A DNA stretch of 54,928 nt from a virus. Below are positions 33,986-41,855 of this stretch, piece by piece. The notes below the pieces were generated by a model. The model searched no databases. It saw nothing but the letters and a program-made list of their open reading frames with translations, and was not told where the DNA came from. A program made the position numbers and the translations under genes. Each line of letters begins with the position of its first letter. Positions within the stretch are counted from its first letter, which is position 1. The stretch covers positions 1 through 54,928 of the IMG/VR virus record IMGVR_UViG_3300042542_002193; one strand, given 5' to 3'.

Positions 33986-34547
33986 GATTGATATCGATGA
34001 AAATATTATATATATAGAAAACTTTATATCTAAAGAAGATTTAGTCCTATTTATAAATGAAATAAACAATAATTCATATATTGAAGACAACGAGCATCCA
34101 GTTCATCTTACGCTTAAAGTAGGAAAAAATAAAGATGTTATAGATTTATGGTTTGAGTATATTGAAAAATTAAAGACTATGTTAGAGTCTAATAATAGAA
34201 AAATTAGAATACCTTCTACTGAACAAATAGATTTTACAAAATACAGGCATACTTCAGATAACCCTAATGATAAATATTTGATGCAACCTCATCAGGATGA
34301 TGCCTCATATGATTGGGAAGAAGATCAAAAAGGACCGACCTTTGTATCTCATGGAATTGTTATTTTTATTACTGACGATTTTGATGGTGGAGAAATAGTA
34401 TATGTAAATAAAGATATATCGATTAAGCCAAAAGCTGGTTCTTTACTTGTTCATCCTGGAAATCTTGATTATTCTCATGCTGTAAATAAATTTTACAATG
34501 GAGAAAGAATAGTCTATGCAGCTTTTGTGCATGAAGACAGAAAATAA
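33978..34547 (+). CDS. 2OG/Fe(II) oxygenase (P4H-like)
   Basis: 189 residues from GTG 33978, chosen because GGAG lies 7 bases upstream (TTG 33975 is the alternative). His105-Q-Asp107 (QPHQDD), FDGGEIVYVN, IKPKAGSLLVHPG, His167 (YSHAV) and Arg177 (GERIVYAAF). Shorter than its neighbours. Ends at a terminator. Confidence 0.82.
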   Translation: MNKIDIDENIIYIENFISKEDLVLFINEINNNSYIEDNEHPVHLTLKVGKNKDVIDLWFEYIEKLKTMLESNNRKIRIPSTEQIDFTKYRHTSDNPNDKYLMQPHQDDASYDWEEDQKGPTFVSHGIVIFITDDFDGGEIVYVNKDISIKPKAGSLLVHPGNLDYSHAVNKFYNGERIVYAAFVHEDRK

Positions 34548-34581
34548 AAACCCCAATCAGAGGCGGATCCGATTGGGGTTT
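34548..34581. terminator. Bidirectional intrinsic terminator
   Basis: AAACCCCAATC/GATTGGGGTTT, 11-bp stem with a 12-base loop, between the convergent 33978 and 34611 genes; T-rich on the minus strand. Confidence 0.85.
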
Positions 34582-34610
34582 ATCGCACTTACGTGCTTAA
34601 CTTTAGGAGC

Positions 34611-34775
34611 CTAAGCTCGACTAGAGTTAATTCTTTTTATTATGTTTTTAATTTTTTGTAGTATAGTTACTTTATGCTCTTTTTTCCACACTTTAACTTC
34701 TTCTAAAGGATGTTTAGTTCCATGATCCCATGGGAAATATGGTCCGTACATTCTTTTCGTGTGGTATCTAGGCAT
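34611..34775 (-). CDS. Small basic protein
   Basis: 54 residues, MPRYHTKRMYGPYFPWDHGT..., very Lys-rich C-terminal helix (KKEHKVTILQKIKNIIKRIN). Possible nucleic-acid or membrane binder. Confidence 0.5.
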   Translation of the reverse strand: MPRYHTKRMYGPYFPWDHGTKHPLEEVKVWKKEHKVTILQKIKNIIKRINSSRA

Positions 34776-34789
34776 AATCTAATTATACA

Positions 34790-34987
34790 CTATTCGTATT
34801 TTATAATGTCATTTTCATCAAGTTTGTTGTAAATTTCACTCATATAGTAAATCATTGCTGGATTTGCTTCTTGAGTTTTTGTTTCTACTTCTTCTTCAGT
34901 CATTCCAGACATCAATGCCATTTTTGTATTTATACTTTCATAAACTGCAACCATAAGTTGCACTACAGATTCTTTATCTTTATTCAT
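34790..34987 (-). CDS. Small helical protein
   Basis: 65 residues from ATG 34987 (MNKDKESVVQLMVAVYESIN), overlapping the upstream stop by 8 bases; an upstream in-frame ATG at 35044 is less likely. Met-rich, helical. Unknown. Confidence 0.52.
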   Translation of the reverse strand: MNKDKESVVQLMVAVYESINTKMALMSGMTEEEVETKTQEANPAMIYYMSEIYNKLDENDIIKYE

Positions 34988-35183
34988 TCTTTTCATCTTC
35001 CGCTCTAAATGCTGGGGAGGGTCCCAGCAAAAATCCCTCTTCATGATATTTTACCATTTTTTCGATCTCATTGCTACCTACACTTCCTTTAGCAATTAAA
35101 CACAATACGTCATATATTCTATGAAGCATTATGTAGTTAACCATAGGTAGGTTATCTTCTAAGTTATTACTCGGCTTGTCCAT
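34980..35183 (-). CDS. Small hypothetical protein
   Basis: 67 residues, MDKPSNNLEDNLPMVNYIML..., helical. Its start lies inside the end of the 35167 gene. Its first half (YIMLHRIYDVLCLIA) resembles small structural-chaperone-like phage proteins only in composition. Unknown. Confidence 0.5.
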   Translation of the reverse strand: MDKPSNNLEDNLPMVNYIMLHRIYDVLCLIAKGSVGSNEIEKMVKYHEEGFLLGPSPAFRAEDEKNE

Positions 35184-35370
35184 TTTTTACTTTCATGTCT
35201 TCAAGCAATTCATCAATGGTTGTTAAACCTCTAGATTTAGCTTCTTCAGCATATTCTTTAACTACAATAAGAGCTTTTTCTGCAAGAAGCAAACCAGGCA
35301 TATGCATACATGGAATATTTCTAGCAACTTTAGCTCTTAAAGCCTCATCAAATTCATTATTTAGTGGCAT
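35167..35370 (-). CDS. Small hypothetical protein
   Basis: 67 residues, MPLNNEFDEALRAKVARNIP..., helical with an amphipathic middle (LLLAEKALIVVKEYAEEAKS). Overlaps both neighbours by about 15 bases. Unknown. Confidence 0.52.
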   Translation of the reverse strand: MPLNNEFDEALRAKVARNIPCMHMPGLLLAEKALIVVKEYAEEAKSRGLTTIDELLEDMKVKNGQAE

Positions 35371-35554
35371 TCTTTAAACCTTCTAACATTTTTGAGTATA
35401 TAGCGCTACCAATATAGCTTTTATACTGGCAGGAAAGACAGTATAGGAAGATATCTTCTTCACCGTCTTGGTTTGAAAAGAGAAGACCTTGGTCTAATGG
35501 ACAAACCATCTCTGACACAAGGCCTTCTCTTGACAGAGCTAAATACTCAGACAC
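35357..35554 (-). CDS. Zinc-ribbon protein (GTG start)
   Basis: 65 residues: C18 and C39-x2-C42 (LYCLSCQYK) suggest a zinc ribbon (CPLDQG...). GTG at 35554; the only AAGGAG is about 20 bases upstream, so the start is uncertain. Confidence 0.5.
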   Translation of the reverse strand: MSEYLALSREGLVSEMVCPLDQGLLFSNQDGEEDIFLYCLSCQYKSYIGSAIYSKMLEGLKNATK

Positions 35555-35581
35555 TATTTGTATCTTAATATTAACTCCTTA

Positions 35582-36142
35582 CTAACTTTTAGATGGAAAT
35601 TTGTTTAGCCACTCTTTTGTCTTAGCGGTTAAACCTTTCCATGACGACCAATCTTGACCGCCATTGGTCATATAATACGTTATCTCTGCGTTGATTGCTG
35701 GATCAAATAACGAGTAGTTACTGTCCAGTTTGAATTTTTCTTTACGATCATCACCTAGGTTTCCCAACATGTTGATCTGAAAAATTCCGTAGGAACTGTC
35801 TCCAGTTTTCCTGTTGCCGTTATAAGCCATTGGGCGTCCATTAGACTCCTTTTTAGCCACAGCCCACGCCATTTTAAGGGCGCTACCCTCAAAGCCTACG
35901 GCTTCGAGGAGTTCAACCAATTCTGTATCTGTTAAAGATTCAGATGGTTTCCACACAGTATTACTGAATTGCTTCAGCTTTTCCTTGTTAAGTTGTGCTT
36001 CGGTTTTTACATCTGGTTTTACAACCAGAGCAGATGCTGATTGAATTATTTCTGGTTGACCAGTAAATAAAAACAATACAGCTACTGATATTGCAACATA
36101 GTGATGTAAAACATCGCTAAGTTTTTCTTTTATATTCTCCAT
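35582..36142 (-). CDS. Membrane-anchored lysozyme/transglycosylase-like enzyme
   Basis: 186 residues from ATG 36142 (GGAGG 8 bases upstream). N-terminal membrane/signal-anchor helix about 12-38. The C-terminal domain (about 80-180) has WAVAKKESNGRPMAYNGN with a probable catalytic Glu, TGDSSYGIFQINMLG and LFDPAINAEITYYMTNGGQDWSSW, the lysozyme-like SLT/resuscitation-factor-type fold that cuts peptidoglycan glycan strands. Export by its own helix means it could work without a holin, either in lysis or as a virion-linked wall hydrolase. Confidence 0.75.
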   Translation of the reverse strand: MENIKEKLSDVLHHYVAISVAVLFLFTGQPEIIQSASALVVKPDVKTEAQLNKEKLKQFSNTVWKPSESLTDTELVELLEAVGFEGSALKMAWAVAKKESNGRPMAYNGNRKTGDSSYGIFQINMLGNLGDDRKEKFKLDSNYSLFDPAINAEITYYMTNGGQDWSSWKGLTAKTKEWLNKFPSKS

Positions 36143-36175
36143 AGGCATTTCCTCCAATAGAGATAACGAACTATA

Positions 36176-36205
36176 AGAATACCATTAATTATTGTTACAT
36201 GTCAA
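36176..36205 (-). promoter_or_regulatory. Leftward promoter for lysozyme-like gene
   Basis: TTGACA (36205-36200), 18-base spacer, TATTCT (36181-36176). No TGTCAG-N10 architecture, so it is probably expressed with a different class than the early block. Confidence 0.6.
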
Positions 36206-36352
36206 CCCAAATATAATACTTTATATATTCTAGTTAACTAATAAACAATTAGTTTTTGTTGTTTTTTATTAAACGCTTCCCTTCTATAAAGAACTTTGGT
36301 AGAATAAGACTCTTACTAAATTTTATGTGCCGTTGGGCGGAAAAGAGACAAA

Positions 36353-38443
36353 ATGACAAAAATTCAAAACTTTAAAAAATCCTCAGATTACTTTGATGAG
36401 AAGCCAATGGTATTACTTGAGCCAAATGCAGATAGCGCTTTAATAGAAAACCCATACGAAAATTTTATAGCTATTTCTAGATATGCTAGATGGATACCAG
36501 ATTTAAATAGAAGAGAAACATGGAAAGAAACCGTAGATAGATATTTTTCTTTTATGCTAAACAACCTAAAAGAAAATTTTGATTATACTCCAGACGATAT
36601 ACTTCTTTCAAATCTTAAAGATGCTGTATACAAGAGAAATGTAATGCCTTCTATGAGAGCTGTTATGACTTCTGGTCCCGCCCTAGAAAGAGATAACGTT
36701 GCTGGATACAATTGTTCGTATTTGCCAGTTGATCACCCAAGAGCATTTGACGAAACTATGTATATATTGATGTGTGGCTCTGGAGTTGGTTTTTCAGTAG
36801 AGTATAAGTACATTAATAAGCTTCCTTCAATCCCTCAAACTTTGGAAAAAGTTTCTGATGTTATTGTTGTAGAAGATTCTAAAACAGGCTGGGCAACAGC
36901 CTACAAGATGCTTTTAAAAAGCCTATGGGACGGAAAGATTCCATCCTTTGATGTTACAAAAGTTAGACCAGCTGGTGCAAGGCTTAAAACCATGGGCGGA
37001 AGATCATCTGGACCGCAGCCTCTTGTAAACTTATTTGATTTTACTATTGCAAAGTTTAAAAATGCAGCAGGAAGACAACTTAAGCCAATTGAAGCGCATG
37101 ACATAATGTGTAAGATTGGCGAGGTTGTTGTTGTTGGAGGAGTTCGCAGATCAGCTATGATTTCTCTTTCTAATATAAACGATATAGAAATGGCTCAAGC
37201 AAAATCTGGAAACTGGTGGGAACACAATCCACAACGTGCTCTTTCAAATAATTCTGTAGCATATTCTAGAAAGCCAGATATGGAGCAATTTATTTCTGAA
37301 TGGAAATCGCTATACGATTCAAAATCTGGAGAGCGAGGAATCTATAATGTTGCAGCAGCACAAAAACAAGCTGCATTGAGCGGGAGAGACCCAGAGATAC
37401 ACTATGGAACTAATCCCTGCTCAGAAATCATATTAAGACCAAATCAGTTCTGTAACTTGTCAGAAGTTGTTATTCGTGAAGATGATAATGAAGAGTCTGT
37501 TTCTAGAAAAGTAGAGCTTGCTTCAATACTTGGTACATGGCAATCTACACTAACAAACTTTAAGTACATAAGAGATGTTTGGAGAAAAAATACAGAAGAA
37601 GAAAGACTGCTTGGCGTATCTTTAACTGGTCAATTTGGAAATTCTTATTTTTCTGGAAAATATCAAGCCCATAAAAAAGAAGGTTATACATGTAGGTACG
37701 CATGTCCTGGAAATTGCAAAAATTTAGATCACATTAAAGAAGATGATCACCTTCGCCTAGAACATGCTCTACAAAGACTAAAGATCAGAGCTAACGAAGC
37801 AAATAAAAAAGAGGCATTAAATATTGGCATAAATCCTTCTGCCTCTGTTACATGTGTAAAGCCTTCTGGAACAGTTTCACAGCTTACTGGAGTTTCTTCT
37901 GGCATGCATCCTTGGCACTCAGAATATTACATAAGAACAGTTCGTGGCTCAAAGGGAGATCCAATTTCAATTTTTCTTAAAGAGATTGGAATACCAGTAG
38001 AAGACGATGTTATGAAGCCAACCGAAACTTATGTTTTTTCTTTTCCTGTAAAGGCACCAGAAGGTGCGACACTTAGAAAAGACCTTACAGCCATAGAGCA
38101 CCTTGAGCTTTGGATGATATACCAAAAGGCTTGGTGCGATCATAAGCCATCAATTACAGTATCTGTAAAAGACGAAGAGTGGATGGAAGTGGGTTCCTGG
38201 GTATATAAAAACTTTGACGATCTTTCTGGAATTTCTTTTCTTCCATACTCTGATCACTCTTACAAGCAAGCCCCATACCAAGAGGTTTCAAAAGAAGAAT
38301 ATGAAGATCTGGTATCAAAGATGCCTAAAAGCATTAGATGGGAAGATTTATCTTTCTACGAGCTAGAAGATGGTACTTCTACAAATGCAACGCTTGCATG
38401 TAGCTCTGATGGTAATTGCGAATTGGTAGATATTAGCGCATAG
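36353..38443 (+). CDS. nrdJ: Class II (B12-dependent) ribonucleoside-triphosphate reductase
   Basis: 696 residues, close to the monomeric Lactobacillus-type RTPR (about 740). The first active-site Cys lies in AGYNCSYLPVDHP (about 120), the radical-site region is NPCSEIILRPNQFCNLSEVV (about 354-373), SSGMHPWHSEYYIRTVRGSK and KPSGTVSQLTG line the substrate pocket, and the C-terminal shuttle pair is ACSSDGNCE (about 682-690). It makes dNTPs from NTPs with adenosylcobalamin and a thioredoxin, which this phage also encodes (7451). B12 must come from the host. No cobalamin riboswitch is visible upstream. Confidence 0.93.
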   Translation: MTKIQNFKKSSDYFDEKPMVLLEPNADSALIENPYENFIAISRYARWIPDLNRRETWKETVDRYFSFMLNNLKENFDYTPDDILLSNLKDAVYKRNVMPSMRAVMTSGPALERDNVAGYNCSYLPVDHPRAFDETMYILMCGSGVGFSVEYKYINKLPSIPQTLEKVSDVIVVEDSKTGWATAYKMLLKSLWDGKIPSFDVTKVRPAGARLKTMGGRSSGPQPLVNLFDFTIAKFKNAAGRQLKPIEAHDIMCKIGEVVVVGGVRRSAMISLSNINDIEMAQAKSGNWWEHNPQRALSNNSVAYSRKPDMEQFISEWKSLYDSKSGERGIYNVAAAQKQAALSGRDPEIHYGTNPCSEIILRPNQFCNLSEVVIREDDNEESVSRKVELASILGTWQSTLTNFKYIRDVWRKNTEEERLLGVSLTGQFGNSYFSGKYQAHKKEGYTCRYACPGNCKNLDHIKEDDHLRLEHALQRLKIRANEANKKEALNIGINPSASVTCVKPSGTVSQLTGVSSGMHPWHSEYYIRTVRGSKGDPISIFLKEIGIPVEDDVMKPTETYVFSFPVKAPEGATLRKDLTAIEHLELWMIYQKAWCDHKPSITVSVKDEEWMEVGSWVYKNFDDLSGISFLPYSDHSYKQAPYQEVSKEEYEDLVSKMPKSIRWEDLSFYELEDGTSTNATLACSSDGNCELVDISA

Positions 38444-38515
38444 TGGTACAATTATAGAATTGGGCTAAGGCTCAAAATTCCTAGGCTTCCCGCTTAGAAA
38501 TAAGGAGGATCAAAA

Positions 38516-38749
38516 ATGGCAAAAGCTAAAGAAGATCTTAATGGAGATGGAAAGGTTACAATGCAAGAGAAAATTCTAGCAGCACTAGCAAGTTATGGAC
38601 GTCATTTTCTAGGAGCAGCAATTGCTCTATATATGACTGGCAACACTAGTCCAAGAGACCTACTATTGGGCGGATTTGCTGCCACAGCACCCGTAATTTT
38701 GAAAGCACTTAATCCGAACGAAGCATCGTTTGGTTTCACTAAAAAGTAA
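38516..38749 (+). CDS. EF-hand membrane protein (holin-like)
   Basis: 77 residues. DLNGDGKVTMQE (residues 7-18) is a complete EF-hand calcium loop with D/N/D at positions 1, 3, 5 and Glu at 12. It is followed by two hydrophobic segments (about 32-44 and 50-64). Small, with a basic end, so it resembles a holin or tail-associated membrane protein. AAGGAGG precedes the ATG. A calcium-responsive role is suggested by the loop but untested. Confidence 0.6.
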   Translation: MAKAKEDLNGDGKVTMQEKILAALASYGRHFLGAAIALYMTGNTSPRDLLLGGFAATAPVILKALNPNEASFGFTKK

Positions 38750-38764
38750 AAACAGTCAATTAGA

Positions 38765-38805
38765 AATACTCCTGTGCTAAAATTAGTACAGGAGTATTCC
38801 TATTT
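38765..38805 (+). terminator. Intrinsic terminator
   Basis: AATACTCCTGT/ACAGGAGTATT perfect 11-bp stem with a 12-base loop, then CCTATTTAGG, after the EF-hand gene. Confidence 0.75.
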
Positions 38806-38820
38806 AGGAGACTATGGCAA

Positions 38821-39168
38821 ATGGCAGGACAAAAGAATTTCGAAGTAGATCAAAATGCAACATTCAGCTTTGTAGTAGAATATAAAGACGAAAATGAGAA
38901 TGCGATTGATCTAACTGGCGCATCTGCAAAAATGCAGGTACGTGACGTAAAAGGTGGAACTAAGTTAGCAGTAACTTTAACATCTCCAAGTGGCGGCATT
39001 GTAATAAATGGTTACCTTGGTAAATTAACTGTAACCCTTACACCAACACAAACAAACAAACTCTTTTATCCAAAGTCAGTATATGACATTATGGTCGTAG
39101 ATTCTAATGCGAATAAAATAAAGCTCCTTGAAGGGTTTATTACCCTAAATAGATCGGTAACTATATAA
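38821..39168 (+). CDS. Tail/baseplate-type beta protein (BppU-like)
   Basis: 115 residues, all-beta: FEVDQNATFSFVVEYKDENENAIDLTGASAKMQVRD...GKLTVTLTPTQTNKLFYPKSVYDIMV. This resembles the N-terminal domains of baseplate upper/receptor-binding adaptor proteins. It opens the tail-fibre gene cluster and overlaps the next gene (TAATG). Confidence 0.65.
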   Translation: MAGQKNFEVDQNATFSFVVEYKDENENAIDLTGASAKMQVRDVKGGTKLAVTLTSPSGGIVINGYLGKLTVTLTPTQTNKLFYPKSVYDIMVVDSNANKIKLLEGFITLNRSVTI

Positions 39169-39608
39169 TGGTTGAGTCCGTAGTTGTTAAAGAGCAAATA
39201 AATAAAGTTATAGTATCTTCCCCAGGCCCGCAAGGAGTAAGAGGAAGAACAATCCTAAATGGTTCTGGAGACCCAGCAGCAAATTTAGGCCTTACTGGAG
39301 ATTTTTATTTTGATACAACATCTGCAGCTTTTCACGGTCCAAAAATTTCTGACTCATCTTGGTCAGGATCGAATAAGATATTCTTAACAAATAACACTCT
39401 GGCCTATGCTTGGGAACTTGCTCAAGTTACTGGACCAGCGTTAGGAGTATATTCTGTTGTCATTAGTCACGGTCTTGGATACCAACCAAACGTTACCGTC
39501 AAATCTAGTGCAGGAGATATTTTGGAAACTGGAATAGACTACAATAGTACTAATCAATTAACACTGACTATGGCTCAACCATTTTCAGGGACAGCATACC
39601 TGTCATAA
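39168..39608 (+). CDS. Tail-fibre-like protein with short collagen-like segment
   Basis: 146 residues. PGPQGVRGRT (about 19-28) is a short collagen-like Gly-x-y tract; LGLTGDFYFDTTS is common in phage fibres. The C-terminal domain (about 85-146) is beta-rich (VVISHGLGYQPNVTVKSSAGD). A fibre or adaptor protein. Confidence 0.65.
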   Translation: MVESVVVKEQINKVIVSSPGPQGVRGRTILNGSGDPAANLGLTGDFYFDTTSAAFHGPKISDSSWSGSNKIFLTNNTLAYAWELAQVTGPALGVYSVVISHGLGYQPNVTVKSSAGDILETGIDYNSTNQLTLTMAQPFSGTAYLS

Positions 39609-39619
39609 GGAGATAGCAA

Positions 39620-40900
39620 ATGGCAAGAAAATTTTTAGTTAGCGTTGATCTCAACAAGAATGAGTTGCTCAATGCTAGAATACAAAACTTAGGCTCAGCG
39701 CCTTCAAATCCAGTATCTGGTCAAATATACTACAATACTGGCACAAACATTCTTTACTTCTACAATGGAACAGAGTGGACACCTGCATCTGGTTCTACAG
39801 AAGTAATTCAAGACATTATTGGTTCGTCCGTATTAGCAGGAACAGCTTTAACCGCAACATACGACGATACCGCAGGCACAACAACATTAAAGCTTAATGA
39901 TACAGCAGTAACTGCTGGATCATACGGATCAACAACAGCAATTCCTACATTTACAGTTGACGCTCAAGGTCGTTTGACTGCAGCTGGAACAGTAAACGTA
40001 GCAACTAATCTTTCAGTTGCTGGAGATACAGGAACAGATACAGTTGACCTTCTTACAGATACTATTACAGTAGCTGGCGGAGAGGGAATTGACGTAGCGG
40101 TAACAAATAACACAATTACAGTATCTGCAGAAGATGCAACATACACAAATAAGGGTGTTGCTTCATTTAGCTCAACAGATTTTACAGTTACAGCAGGAGC
40201 GGTATCTCTTAATAAAGATCCAGTAATTACACTTTCAGGAGATGTAACTGGTTCTGCAACAATGACCAATTTGGGCGATGTTACAATATCAACAACAATT
40301 GAGCCAAACTCAGTTGCTCTTGGTACTGACACGACTGGAAGCTATGTTTCAACAATTGCTGGAACATCTGGAGAAATTACAGTTTCAGGATCTGGATCAG
40401 AATCAGCAGCAGTAACTATTGGCTTGCCAGATGATGTAACAGTTACTGGTAACTTAAGCATTGGCGGAAACCTTGATGTTCAAGGATCTATTAACTCTAT
40501 AAGCACAACAGAAGTTAATATTGTTGACAATAAAGTTGTTCTTAATACAAATGTTACTGGAGCTCCATCAGCAGATGCTGGTCTTAAGGTAAACCGTGGA
40601 ACCTCTGCAGATGTAGAAGTTTTATGGAATGAGGCGGCAGACCAATGGACATTAACAAATGACGGCACAAATTATCATGAGATAACAAGAAAGTATAAGA
40701 CAACCCTTAACACATCAGCAACATCTTATACAGTAACTCACAATTTGGGTACAAAAGATATAGTGACTGCTATTTATGAAGTTGCTTCACCATATGCACA
40801 AATAGAGGCAGATGTTGAGCATACATCAGATTCAGTTGTAACTATCAAATTTGCAGTTGCACCAGCATCTGGAGAATATAGAGTAGTTGTAATAGGATAA
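39620..40900 (+). CDS. Tail fibre protein
   Basis: 426 residues. Residues 1-60 (SVDLNKNELLNARIQNLGSAPSNPVSGQIYYNTGTNILYFYNGTEW) are a tail-fibre N-terminal attachment type. The middle is repetitive Thr/Val beta structure with VSLNKDPVITLSGDVTGSATMT-like repeats. The C-terminal 70 residues (YTVTHNLGTKDIVTAIYEV) form a small knob shared with the 39168 product's C-terminal domain. GGAG precedes the ATG. Confidence 0.78.
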   Translation: MARKFLVSVDLNKNELLNARIQNLGSAPSNPVSGQIYYNTGTNILYFYNGTEWTPASGSTEVIQDIIGSSVLAGTALTATYDDTAGTTTLKLNDTAVTAGSYGSTTAIPTFTVDAQGRLTAAGTVNVATNLSVAGDTGTDTVDLLTDTITVAGGEGIDVAVTNNTITVSAEDATYTNKGVASFSSTDFTVTAGAVSLNKDPVITLSGDVTGSATMTNLGDVTISTTIEPNSVALGTDTTGSYVSTIAGTSGEITVSGSGSESAAVTIGLPDDVTVTGNLSIGGNLDVQGSINSISTTEVNIVDNKVVLNTNVTGAPSADAGLKVNRGTSADVEVLWNEAADQWTLTNDGTNYHEITRKYKTTLNTSATSYTVTHNLGTKDIVTAIYEVASPYAQIEADVEHTSDSVVTIKFAVAPASGEYRVVVIG

Positions 40901-40909
40901 GGATTTCAA

Positions 40910-41287
40910 ATGGCCAAAAAGTTCAAGTCATTATTAAATCTCCTTACACTTGCAGAAGATCCTTTGAGCGGATCAACTGGAGATGTTTATTTTAATGTAA
41001 CAAGTAAAAACATTAAGATTTACAACGGTGCAGTGTGGGTTGACTTAACTCCTGGCTCTTCTGATCCCGCTCCATTTTATATGCACACTCACTCTTATGA
41101 TGGAAATGTACATACAGTTAATCTTCAAGAAACAATAAACTTTTCTGAAGATGTTAACAATAATGCAAGCGTTTTAGAAACTAATCCTGCTATAATTGGT
41201 CTAGACGGTGGCACTCCAACATCATCGTACGCAAATGCAAGCTATACAGAATTAACACTGTTGGACGGAGGACAAATTGGCAACTAG
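40910..41287 (+). CDS. Small tail-fibre-related protein
   Basis: 125 residues; SLLNLLTLAEDPLSGSTGDVYFNVTSKNIKIYNGAVW repeats the attachment-domain pattern of the 39620 fibre. The second half includes MHTHSYDGNVHTVNLQE. It ends GGQIGN with the next gene's TTG start inside. Confidence 0.65.
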   Translation: MAKKFKSLLNLLTLAEDPLSGSTGDVYFNVTSKNIKIYNGAVWVDLTPGSSDPAPFYMHTHSYDGNVHTVNLQETINFSEDVNNNASVLETNPAIIGLDGGTPTSSYANASYTELTLLDGGQIGN

Positions 41288-41828
41288 CTACCCAACATCA
41301 AAAGATAACCTTACAAATCCTGCCGCTACCGAATCAATGGAAGGCCATGCAACGCTGCATGGTAACGTCAATGATGCAATTGAGGCAATTGAAAACAAAC
41401 TTGGTGTCAACGGATCAACAGATGTAAACTCTATAGACTATAAAGTAAGTCAGCTTCAGGCAAACCTAGCAACTCTAGATGCAGAAAATGCTTCAGAGAT
41501 ACTAGGTTTGGACGGAAACAACGATCTTACTATAGACGGCATAGAAAATAAAACAACTATAGACTCATTTTCCAAGACAGTGTATAAGACAGTTAGATAT
41601 ACATTGCAGATTGATAAGTCTGTTGGAAATCTAACACATACTTCAACTATTGTTTTGCTTAACGATGGAACCAATGTTTACATATCAGAATCAGACATAG
41701 TATCAAACACAGATTTATCACTAGCTACAGTTACTTTTGAAGAAAATAGCGGTATAATAAGTCTATGCGTAACACCTGTTTCAGGATCAATAAAAGTAAG
41801 ATATTTTAGAACAGCACTAAAAGCATAA
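41277..41828 (+). CDS. Tail-fibre-related protein (TTG start)
   Basis: 183 residues. TTG at 41277 follows GGAGG with 5-base spacing. The N-terminal part is helical (AIEAIENKLGVNGS...YKVSQLQANLATLDAENAS), a probable trimeric coiled coil; the beta knob at the C-terminus matches the domain type of its neighbours (IVLLNDGTNVYISESDIV). Confidence 0.65.
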   Translation: MATSYPTSKDNLTNPAATESMEGHATLHGNVNDAIEAIENKLGVNGSTDVNSIDYKVSQLQANLATLDAENASEILGLDGNNDLTIDGIENKTTIDSFSKTVYKTVRYTLQIDKSVGNLTHTSTIVLLNDGTNVYISESDIVSNTDLSLATVTFEENSGIISLCVTPVSGSIKVRYFRTALKA

Positions 41829-41855
41829 AAAAAGCAGTAAAAGGGAGTCATATCA

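Noticed and set aside
36206-36352. Possible cobalamin riboswitch before the B12-dependent reductase
   Set aside because: Only about 150 bases are available, they are very AT-rich, and no B12-box-like sequence or multi-helix structure is visible.
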